Positions 15,814 through 23,183 of a DNA stretch of 33,215 bases are shown here, piece by piece. A program made the translations under genes and the position numbers. Source of the stretch: Micromonospora alfalfae (GTDB lineage Bacteria; Actinomycetota; Actinomycetes; Mycobacteriales; Micromonosporaceae); contig NZ_JAKKFH010000033.1 in assembly GCF_022230925.1 (NCBI RefSeq), forward strand, positions 1 to 33,215, given 5' to 3'. Position 1 is the stretch's first letter, and the number at the start of each line of letters is the position of its first letter. The notes beneath the pieces are model-generated. The model searched no databases. It was not told the origin of the DNA and was given only the letters and a program-made list of their open reading frames with translations.

Positions 15814-17039
15814 CGAGTCGTCCCCGTCGTGGTGGTCACTGTGGCTGGTGCGATCTGCGCGCCGGCAGCGGCCGGGGCGGTCGCGTCCAGTGCGGCCGGC
15901 AGCGCGGCAAGGAAGGTGTCCGCCTGGGCGGCGGTGAGGATCAGCGGCGGAGCCAACCGGACCACACCCGGCTGCACCGGGTTGACCAGGAAGCCGGCTT
16001 CCCGCAGCGCCTCGGCCAGCACCGACGACACCGGCGCGGTGAGCGCCACACCGAGCAGCAGCCCGGACCCGCGTACCTCGGCGATCAGCGGGTGGCCCAG
16101 CGCCTCGATACCGTGGCGCAACCGCTCGCCGACCCGCTTGACGTTGTCGAGCAGGCCCTCGTTGGCGATGGTCGCCACCACGGCGAGCGCCGCCGCGCAA
16201 CTGACCGGGTTGCCGCCGAACGTCGTGCCGTGCGAACCGGGCGTGAGCAGGTCCGCGGCGGGACCGAAGGCCAGCGTCGCACCGATGGGCAGCCCACCAC
16301 CCAGCCCCTTGGCCAGGGTGACCACGTCCGGCTCCACACCCTCGGCCTGGTGCGCGAACCAGTGCCCGGTACGCCCGACGCCGGTCTGCACCTCGTCGAG
16401 GACCAGCAGCGCGCCGTGCCTGGCGGTGATCCGTCGGGCCGCGGCGAGGTAGCCGGCCGGCGGGACCAGGACACCGTTCTCACCCTGGACGGGTTCCAGG
16501 ATCACCATGGCGGTGGCCTCGGAGACGGCCGCGTCGAGGGCGGCGACATCGCCGTAGTCGACGTGGGTCACCTCACCGGGCAGCGGCCGGAACGGGTCGG
16601 CCTTGGCCGGTTGGCCGGTCAGCGCGAGGGCGCCCATGGTGCGGCCGTGGAAGCCGCCCCTGGTGGCCACCACGTGGGTGCGGCCGGTACGCCGGGAAAG
16701 CTTGAACGCCGCCTCGTTCGCCTCCGCGCCCGAGTTGGCGAAGAATACCCGGCCCGGGCGGCCGGCGAGCGCCAACAGCAGCTCGGCGAGGGCGACCGGA
16801 GGCTCGGCCACATAGAGGTTGGAGACGTGTCCAAGGGTCGCTACCTGCTTCGACACCGCCGCCACCACCGCCGGGTGGGCGTGACCGAGGGCGTTGACCG
16901 CGATGCCACCCACCAGGTCCAGGTACTCCCGGCCGGCGTCGTCGACCACGACGGCGCCGTGACCGGAGACCAACGCCATCGGCGGCGTGCCGTAGTTGTC
17001 CATCATGGAGTGCTTCCACCGCTGCGCCAACGTGCTCAT
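15810..17039 (-). CDS. argD: Acetylornithine aminotransferase
   Basis: A 409-aa class III PLP enzyme converting N-acetylglutamate semialdehyde to N-acetylornithine. The Schiff-base lysine is K244 in TLAKGLGGGLPIG, and the pyridine-nitrogen Asp is D215 in LLVLDEVQTGVGRTG. The C-terminal 25 residues (APAAAGAQIAPATVTTTTGTTR) are a low-complexity extension unlikely to be structured. Start and stop overlap argB and argF by four bases each. Confidence 0.97.
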   Translation of the reverse strand: MSTLAQRWKHSMMDNYGTPPMALVSGHGAVVVDDAGREYLDLVGGIAVNALGHAHPAVVAAVSKQVATLGHVSNLYVAEPPVALAELLLALAGRPGRVFFANSGAEANEAAFKLSRRTGRTHVVATRGGFHGRTMGALALTGQPAKADPFRPLPGEVTHVDYGDVAALDAAVSEATAMVILEPVQGENGVLVPPAGYLAAARRITARHGALLVLDEVQTGVGRTGHWFAHQAEGVEPDVVTLAKGLGGGLPIGATLAFGPAADLLTPGSHGTTFGGNPVSCAAALAVVATIANEGLLDNVKRVGERLRHGIEALGHPLIAEVRGSGLLLGVALTAPVSSVLAEALREAGFLVNPVQPGVVRLAPPLILTAAQADTFLAALPAALDATAPAAAGAQIAPATVTTTTGTTR

Positions 17040-17941
17040 GTCGCGTCCGTCCCGTCTCCCGGCACCACCATCGTTCCGAACCCTTCCGAGGTGAACACCT
17101 CAAGCAACGTGGAATGCGCCACCCGGCCGTCGACGACGTGCGCGGCGGGCACTCCCCCACGCACCGCCCGAAGGCATGCCTCCATCTTCGGCACCATCCC
17201 CGACTCCAGGCTGGGCAGCAGCTTGGCCAGGTCGTCCGCGGCGATCTCGGAGACCAGGCTGGTGGTGTCCGGCCAGTCCGCGTACAGGCCGGCCACGTCG
17301 GTGAGCACTACCAGCTTGCGGGCCCGCAACGCGATGGCCAGCGCCGCGGCGGCGGTGTCCGCGTTGAGGTTGTGCAGCACACCCTCCACGTCCGGCGCCA
17401 CAGTGGAGATCACCGGGATCCGGCCGGCCTCGATCAGGTCGGTCACCGCTGACACGTCGACCGACTCGACGTCCCCGACCTGACCCACGTCGACCGGCAC
17501 CCCGTCCACGTACGCCGGACGCCGCACCGCTGTGAACAGCCGGGCGTCCTCGCCGGAGAGGCCGACGGCGTACGGACCGTGCGAGTTGATCAAACCGACC
17601 AGCTCCCGGCCCACCTGACCGACGAGCACCATCCGGACCACGTCCATCGCCTCGGCGGTGGTCACCCGCAGACCACCGCGGAACTCGCTGGCGATGCCGA
17701 GGCGACCCAGCATGGCGGAGATCTGCGGACCGCCGCCGTGCACCACCACGGGCTTCAGGCCGGCGTAGCGCAGGAAGACCATGTCGGCAGCGAACGCCCG
17801 CTGCAACTCCGGGTCGGTCATCGCGTTGCCGCCGTACTTGACCACCACCGTCGAGCCGCTGAAGCGTGCCAACCAGGGCAACGCCTCGATCAACGTCTCC
17901 GCCTTCACCTGCGCGCGAGCCAGATCGCTGCTGAGACTCAC
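17036..17941 (-). CDS. argB: N-acetylglutamate kinase
   Basis: A 301-aa amino-acid kinase phosphorylating N-acetylglutamate, usually the arginine-feedback-controlled step. Family elements are VVKYGGNAM (phosphate-binding Lys and Gly-Gly), VVVHGGGPQI and LVVLTDVAGLYADWPD. The N-terminal helix (DLARAQVKAETLIEALPWL) is of the kind seen in arginine-sensitive hexameric enzymes, so feedback inhibition is plausible. The GTG at 17941 is served by AAAGG from repeat copy B, eight to nine bases upstream. Confidence 0.97.
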   Translation of the reverse strand: MSLSSDLARAQVKAETLIEALPWLARFSGSTVVVKYGGNAMTDPELQRAFAADMVFLRYAGLKPVVVHGGGPQISAMLGRLGIASEFRGGLRVTTAEAMDVVRMVLVGQVGRELVGLINSHGPYAVGLSGEDARLFTAVRRPAYVDGVPVDVGQVGDVESVDVSAVTDLIEAGRIPVISTVAPDVEGVLHNLNADTAAAALAIALRARKLVVLTDVAGLYADWPDTTSLVSEIAADDLAKLLPSLESGMVPKMEACLRAVRGGVPAAHVVDGRVAHSTLLEVFTSEGFGTMVVPGDGTDAT

Positions 17942-17948
17942 AGTGCCG

Positions 17949-18000
17949 GCCTTTCGTTCGCGACTGCCCGACTCCGCTGCGCTGCGTTCCTCGCGCTCAC
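17949..18000 (-). repeat. Interspersed repeat, copy B, in the argJ-argB gap
   Basis: On the minus strand it begins GTGAGCGCGAGG, whose TGA is the argJ stop codon, and ends GCAGTCGCGAACGAAAGGC, whose AAAGG is the argB ribosome binding site. The ends match copy A at 13062-13119; the centres differ. It is the only substantial gap in argC-argR, where the other joints overlap by four bases. Confidence 0.8.
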
Positions 18001-19169
18001 GTCGAGTACGCCGAGTTCTCGTGCACGTACGCGTGGGACAGGTCGTTGGTCCAGATCGTGGCGGCCGACGTACCAGCGTGCAGGTCGATCCGGATGGTCA
18101 CGTCCCGCCCGGTCAGGTCGACCTTGGAGCGGTCCTCGGCGGCGGCGCCGCGGCGGCACACCCACACCCCGTTGACCGCCACGTCGACCTCGTCCGGCTC
18201 GAACGCGGCGGCGGTGGTGCCGACGGCGGCCAGGATCCGACCCCAGTTGGGGTCGTTGCCGAACAACGCCGTCTTGACCAGGTTGTTGCGGGCCACCGTG
18301 CGGCCCACCTCGACCGCCTCGTCCTCGTCCGCCGCGCCGACCACGTCGATGGCGATCTGCTTGGTGGCGCCCTCGGCGTCGGCCACCAACTGCTGGGCCA
18401 GGTCGTGACAGGCCGCGGTGACAGCGGCGGCCAGCTCGGCCGGCGTCGGCTCGATGCCGCTCGCGCCGCTGGCCAGCAGCAGCACGGTGTCGTTCGTGGA
18501 CATGCAACCGTCGGAGTCGACCCGCTCGAAGCTGACCCGGGTGGCCGCCCGCAACGCCTCGTCCAGCGTCGCCGGCCCGGCCACCGCGTCGGTGGTCAAC
18601 ACGCAGAGCATGGTGGCCATCCCGGGCGCGAGCATCCCGGCGCCCTTGGCCATACCGCCGACCGTCCAGCCGCTCCCCCGGGTCACAGTGGTCTTCGGCC
18701 GGGTGTCCGTGGTCATGATCGCCTCGGCGGCGGCCGGGCCACCGTCGCGGGACAGCCCACGGATCGCCGAGCGGACGCCCGGCAGCAGCTTCGGCATCGG
18801 CAGCCGCTCACCGATCAGGCCGGTCGAGCAGACGGCGACCTCACCGGCGCCGAGGATCAACCGTGGGCTGACCGCTGTCAGCGCGGCGGCGGTGTGCTCG
18901 GCGGTGGCGTGCGTGTCCTGGAAGCCGGCCGGACCGGTGCAGGCGTTGGCACCACCGGAGTTGAGCACCACGGCGCGGACCACACCGCCCTGCACCACCT
19001 GCCGGGTCCAGAGCACCGGCGCGGCCTTGACCCGGTTGGTGGTGAAGACACCGGCCACACCGGCGTCCGGGCCGTCGTTGACCACCAGGGCCACGTCCGC
19101 GCCGCCGCTGGTCTTGAGGCCGGCGGCCACACCGGCCGCCCGGAACCCCCGAGGGGTGGTGACACTCAC
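17997..19169 (-). CDS. argJ: Glutamate N-acetyltransferase / amino-acid acetyltransferase
   Basis: A 390-aa self-cleaving Ntn-hydrolase-type enzyme that transfers acetyl groups from N-acetylornithine to glutamate, closing the acetyl cycle. The autocatalytic site is in KGAGMLAPGMATML, with the nucleophile Thr186 after Ala185, so alpha and beta chains of about 185 and 205 residues are expected. The GTG at 19169 overlaps the argC TGA (GTGA). The upstream continuation of the frame is a shadow of argC. Whether it also makes acetylglutamate from acetyl-CoA (bifunctional) cannot be told from sequence. Confidence 0.97.
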   Translation of the reverse strand: MSVTTPRGFRAAGVAAGLKTSGGADVALVVNDGPDAGVAGVFTTNRVKAAPVLWTRQVVQGGVVRAVVLNSGGANACTGPAGFQDTHATAEHTAAALTAVSPRLILGAGEVAVCSTGLIGERLPMPKLLPGVRSAIRGLSRDGGPAAAEAIMTTDTRPKTTVTRGSGWTVGGMAKGAGMLAPGMATMLCVLTTDAVAGPATLDEALRAATRVSFERVDSDGCMSTNDTVLLLASGASGIEPTPAELAAAVTAACHDLAQQLVADAEGATKQIAIDVVGAADEDEAVEVGRTVARNNLVKTALFGNDPNWGRILAAVGTTAAAFEPDEVDVAVNGVWVCRRGAAAEDRSKVDLTGRDVTIRIDLHAGTSAATIWTNDLSHAYVHENSAYST

Positions 19170-20167
19170 GGGGTGACGCCCCACATCGACAGGCCCGTCG
19201 TCTCCGGCAGGCCGAGCATCAGGTTGGCGTTCTGTACGGCCTGACCGGCCGCGCCCTTGCCCAGGTTGTCCAACGCGCTGAGCACGATCAGACGACCCGA
19301 GTCGACGTCGACGGTGGCCTGAAGGTGACACGAGTTGGAGCCCAGGGTGGCGGCGGTGTGCGGCCAGCGGCCCTCCGGCAGCACGTGCACGAACGGCGCG
19401 TCCGCGTACGCCCGGGCCAGCACCTCCTGCGGGTCGACGCCGCGCGCCGGCACCGCGGTGACGGTGGCCAGGATGCCGCGCGGCATCGGTGCCAAGACCG
19501 GGGTGAACGACAGGCCGGTCGCGCCGGTGGCCTGCTTGATCTCCGGGACGTGCTGGTGGGTGCCCACCCGGTACGGCGACATGTCGCCCATCACCTCGCT
19601 GGCCAACAGGTGCGGCTTGGCCGCCCGGCCGGCGCCGGAGGTGCCGGAGGCGGCGACCACCACCACGTCGGCGGGGTTGGCCGCGCCGTCGGCGATCAGC
19701 GGCGCGAGCGCCAGGGTGATCGCGGCGGCGTAGCAGCCGGTGTTCGCCACCCGGGTGGAGCCGGCGATCAGCTCCCGCTGGCCGGGCAACTCGGGCAGGC
19801 CGTAGGTCCACTGGCCGGCGTGCGTGCCGCCGTAGTACTGCGCCCAGGCGTACGGGTCGGCCAGCCGGTGGTCGGCGCCCAGGTCGACGATCCGCACCTC
19901 GGCCGGAAGCTGGGCCGCGAGAGCCGCCGACTGGCCGTGCGGCAGGGCAAGGAAGACCAGGTCCGCGTCGGCCAGGATCGTCGGATCGGTCTCGCCGAGC
20001 ACCAGGTCGAGCCCGGTGAGCTGCGGGTGCACCACGTCGACGCGGTGCCCGGCCTGGCTGTGTGCGGTGGCGGCGACAAGGTCGAACTCCGGGTGCCCGG
20101 CGATCAGGCGCAGGAGTTCACCCCCGGCGTACCCGCTCGCTCCAGCGACCGCGACTCGGATCCCCAT
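19166..20167 (-). CDS. argC: N-acetyl-gamma-glutamyl-phosphate reductase
   Basis: A 333-aa NADPH-dependent reductase, first gene of the arg operon. The nucleotide-binding GASGYAGGELLRL (residues 9-21) and the catalytic C145 in VANTGCYAAA are intact. ATG at 20167 is preferred: GGAGGT lies four bases upstream, and the alternative GTG at 20173 would overlap this ribosome binding site. Control is probably by ArgR at the site just upstream. Confidence 0.97.
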   Translation of the reverse strand: MGIRVAVAGASGYAGGELLRLIAGHPEFDLVAATAHSQAGHRVDVVHPQLTGLDLVLGETDPTILADADLVFLALPHGQSAALAAQLPAEVRIVDLGADHRLADPYAWAQYYGGTHAGQWTYGLPELPGQRELIAGSTRVANTGCYAAAITLALAPLIADGAANPADVVVVAASGTSGAGRAAKPHLLASEVMGDMSPYRVGTHQHVPEIKQATGATGLSFTPVLAPMPRGILATVTAVPARGVDPQEVLARAYADAPFVHVLPEGRWPHTAATLGSNSCHLQATVDVDSGRLIVLSALDNLGKGAAGQAVQNANLMLGLPETTGLSMWGVTP

Positions 20168-20177
20168 ACTCACCTCC

Positions 20178-20189
20178 GCATGACTATGC
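20178..20189 (-). promoter_or_regulatory. Candidate ArgR operator (ARG box)
   Basis: GCATAGTCATGC on the minus strand, a palindrome with arms GCAT/ATGC, sits at the predicted transcription start of argC. TGCA words also flank the -35 (TGCAGTACT and TTGCAG, 20218-20243). ArgR sites are weak AT-rich 18-bp palindromes, often paired. The position is right but the match is by eye. Confidence 0.45.
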
Positions 20190-20194
20190 AGCGA

Positions 20195-20223
20195 AGGCTA
20201 GCAGCACTACGTGGTGACTGCAA
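20195..20223 (-). promoter_or_regulatory. Promoter of the arginine operon
   Basis: On the minus strand TTGCAG (20218-20223), a 17-base spacer and TAGCCT (20195-20200). The predicted start, about 20187-20189, leaves a 20-base leader to the argC ATG. The TAA stop of the large upstream gene (20226-20228) ends only two bases before the -35. Confidence 0.55.
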
Positions 20224-20225
20224 TT

Positions 20226-23183
20226 TTATGTGGAGTACTGCATGAACGTACGACCGGTTGGAGCGCTGGGATGGCTGTCGAAGAAGTACGGCAGCCAACG
20301 CTGACAGAACGCGCCGAACGGCCGGACCGCGGGACAGACCCGCCGGCTGAGGCCGGACAGGGACACCACGTCCCGCCGGTCGGTCTGGTGGAACAGGCCG
20401 ATGGTGACGTCGAAGACGCCGCGTCGCACGGCGGCCTGGACACCCGCGGCGAGGATGTCCGCATCCAACTCGTCGACGGTGGCGTCCCGCCTGAGCAACT
20501 CGCCGGCCACGGCCGGCAACAGGTTGTTGCCGACGACCGTGATCAGTTTCGGATTCGGCACGAGATCGATGACTGACGACGAATAGCCCGAGACGTTGAC
20601 GAAGGCCTCGGTGAAGGGCAGCAGGACCTTCGCCGTGCCCCAGGCCTCGACCAGTTCCGACGCCGACCGCGACACCTCGTCGACCAGGTACAGATGGGTG
20701 GCGAGGACGGCGTACCGGACACGCGGATCGCCGGCCAGCAGCTGCGCGACCCGGAACTCCTCAGCGCTGAAGCAGAGCCGGGCGAGCATGTAGACGCGGG
20801 CCAACTCGCGCGCCTCGGCGGTCGTCAACAACACCTCGGCCGACCCCGCGCGCGGCGAGGGGACGCCCGACGACGACCGGCGCGAACGCCGGCCCTCCTC
20901 GTCCACGGCGCCGATCGCATCGTGGAGCGTCGAGAGGACGCTGCCGGCCGGCAGCGGTGGAGCGTCCAGGCCACCCCGACACAGGTGAACAAGGTCCGGC
21001 CAGTGCGTCGACAAGCGGCTCATGACATCCCGGCACGCCTCGGCGTGGGACTGACCCCGTCGTGACGCGAGCCGCTCGATGCCGCGGAGCAGGCGCTCGG
21101 CCGGCGAGCCCGGGGTGGTCTCCTCGCGTAGCCGAACGACAGCGGCCGGCAGGCTCCGGTCGGCCGTCAGCCCGAAGTAGCCGTCGAGGGTGTCGAGGTC
21201 GGCCGCGCCGAAGCGCACCGCCACCGGCTTCCCCGTCACCACCCGCTTCCAGTAGTGCGCGCTGAGGGCGGCGGGATCCGCCAGCAGCGCGCCGAGATCG
21301 CCGGACTCCGGCGACGGTCGCCCCGGCGGCAGCACACGCCGCAGCAACGCGCGAACGAAATCGTCGTTGCGCGCGGTCACCTCGGCGGAAGCGGCCTGGA
21401 ACCAGACCTCGGACGCCAGCTTGGCGGTCTGCCTCTCCTCGTTCACGGATTCGAGGTAGGTGTCCAGCTTCTCCTTCTCCGGGTGTGTCGGGCGTTCGCC
21501 CAGCGAGGAGGCCGCCAGCCGGAGGTACATCCCGAACAACTCGCCAGTGATCTCGCGGCCCGCAGCGCCCAGGTCGAAGAGGTCGTCGGCCAGCACGGAG
21601 CCGAGGGCACCGAACACACACCCGGTGGTCAGCGACGCGTCGTCGGCGACGTCAGCGGCCGCGACGCACAGATCGACGATGAAGCGCCGCAGGGACAGCG
21701 CCGCCGCGTTCCCGTCGGTCGAACCCCAGATCGGGCCGGCGGGCCGGGACGCGACCGCCGTCGACAGGAGCCGCTGCAGAGCGACCAGCACGCCGTGCAG
21801 TTCCTCGGCGAGTTCACTGACCGGCCGGCGCTGTGGCGCTGACTGCGCGCGCAGGACCGCAGCGAGGTCGTACCGCGTGACGATGTCCCGGATGTGCTCC
21901 GGCGCCATCTCCCGGATCACGATCCGCGCCCGCTTGCGCACCTCCTCCCGCAGGTCGGTGTAGAGCGGCATGTTGAGGGCGCCCTGCAGGTCGTACTGAA
22001 TACGCAGAACGAGTCGCTGCGCGATGGGCGCGTCGTCGTCGACGGCCGTGGCCAGCGTGGCGCGGCGAAGTCGGTCGAGGGAAACCCCCGCGCTCTGCCG
22101 CTCGTACCAGGCGCGAAAGCCCTCGTCGCGCAGGAGATGACGGTCCGGGTCGACGACGAAGCCGGGCCTGGACGCGGCAGCCGCGAGCGCCGCGACGACC
22201 CGGGGCATCTCGTCGGCGAGAAGCTCCAGGAAGGGACGCCCGTCCCCGGTCGCCAACAGGAACCGGTCGAGAGCCGACCCCGAGAGGTCCCCGGCGCCGA
22301 GGAAGCCGGTGCCCTCGTCGGTCCGGTGGAACGCCGCCATGATCGCACTGCGTGACCCGCCAGCGGACGTACGGTACCGGTGATGGACCAGCCGACTCGC
22401 GGCGAAGATCGTGTGACACGGCGTCGCGATGTCCTGAAGATGGACGACTCTCGGGCGGCCGTCGTCGAAGAAACGGGCCTGGGCGGCGAGCGCCTCGTCC
22501 ACCCGGGCCTGAGAGGGAAAGATGCAGCTGTCCTCGTCGCTCCACGCGGTGCCGTCGTCGTCGACGAAGCACTGCCGCAGGAGCCGATTCGTGCGGGGCA
22601 GGTAGGTGAGCCCCTGCCCCGAGGGCCCTCGACCGGTGCCCATCGTCCAGGTGACGATCACCTTGAACTCGTCCATGAAGGGGCTGTTGTCGACGTGCAG
22701 GGTGTTGTCCCGCGCCACGACGTCGAGTGGCTGCGTGTCCTTCGCCCGCAAGTCGATGATCTTCACGGGTCCGCCGAGGGCGTGCGCGACGAGCGCGACC
22801 AGCAGCGGATGAGCGAACGCCTCCCGGAATTCCGGATGCTCGACCAGGGAGCCCGCGTCCGCGACGTTCAGGTAGTTGTGCAGCGAGCCACGGCTGCCCC
22901 TGGTGTCGATCGCCGAGTCGTACGCCCGCCGCGCGGGGTCGAAACGCTCGGGCGGGACGAGCCCGGCGAAGCTGAGCGCACCCTCGGCCGCGAGGTTCCC
23001 GCTCAGCGAGGCGAAGGTGTCCCGGAGGAGCGGAGCGGCCGCCTCCGCCCGGCACGCACCGTCGACGATCGCCTCGATCTCGCGTCGGAACCTCGTGGCT
23101 TCCCGCTCCCGCCGCAGTTGCCGATACGACGCAGGGCTGGCCAGCTCGTCAGCCGGGACGAGCGGCGCGTACCGAGGACTCAT
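20226..23183 (-). CDS. Giant protein with phytanoyl-CoA-dioxygenase-like Fe(II)/2OG domain
   Basis: A 985-aa protein, third gene of the cassette. Residues about 100-290 look like a PhyH-type non-haem dioxygenase. HPLLVALVAHALGGPVKI matches the usual N-terminal helix-strand, followed by H163-V-D165 (TLHVDNS) as the HxD iron ligands. Next come GQGLTYLPRTNRL in place of the NGPL-PGSH loop, and H268 with R278 (HHRYRTSAGGSR) as distal iron ligand and 2-oxoglutarate-binding Arg. Residues about 300-985 are mostly helical and match nothing I recognise. There is no signal peptide or clear membrane segment. ATG at 23183 overlaps the NB-ARC gene's TGA by four bases, so translation is coupled. The frame continues further upstream, but that is the NB-ARC gene's shadow. 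The substrate is unknown; the domain call is inference from motifs. Confidence 0.72.
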   Translation of the reverse strand: MSPRYAPLVPADELASPASYRQLRREREATRFRREIEAIVDGACRAEAAAPLLRDTFASLSGNLAAEGALSFAGLVPPERFDPARRAYDSAIDTRGSRGSLHNYLNVADAGSLVEHPEFREAFAHPLLVALVAHALGGPVKIIDLRAKDTQPLDVVARDNTLHVDNSPFMDEFKVIVTWTMGTGRGPSGQGLTYLPRTNRLLRQCFVDDDGTAWSDEDSCIFPSQARVDEALAAQARFFDDGRPRVVHLQDIATPCHTIFAASRLVHHRYRTSAGGSRSAIMAAFHRTDEGTGFLGAGDLSGSALDRFLLATGDGRPFLELLADEMPRVVAALAAAASRPGFVVDPDRHLLRDEGFRAWYERQSAGVSLDRLRRATLATAVDDDAPIAQRLVLRIQYDLQGALNMPLYTDLREEVRKRARIVIREMAPEHIRDIVTRYDLAAVLRAQSAPQRRPVSELAEELHGVLVALQRLLSTAVASRPAGPIWGSTDGNAAALSLRRFIVDLCVAAADVADDASLTTGCVFGALGSVLADDLFDLGAAGREITGELFGMYLRLAASSLGERPTHPEKEKLDTYLESVNEERQTAKLASEVWFQAASAEVTARNDDFVRALLRRVLPPGRPSPESGDLGALLADPAALSAHYWKRVVTGKPVAVRFGAADLDTLDGYFGLTADRSLPAAVVRLREETTPGSPAERLLRGIERLASRRGQSHAEACRDVMSRLSTHWPDLVHLCRGGLDAPPLPAGSVLSTLHDAIGAVDEEGRRSRRSSSGVPSPRAGSAEVLLTTAEARELARVYMLARLCFSAEEFRVAQLLAGDPRVRYAVLATHLYLVDEVSRSASELVEAWGTAKVLLPFTEAFVNVSGYSSSVIDLVPNPKLITVVGNNLLPAVAGELLRRDATVDELDADILAAGVQAAVRRGVFDVTIGLFHQTDRRDVVSLSGLSRRVCPAVRPFGAFCQRWLPYFFDSHPSAPTGRTFMQYST

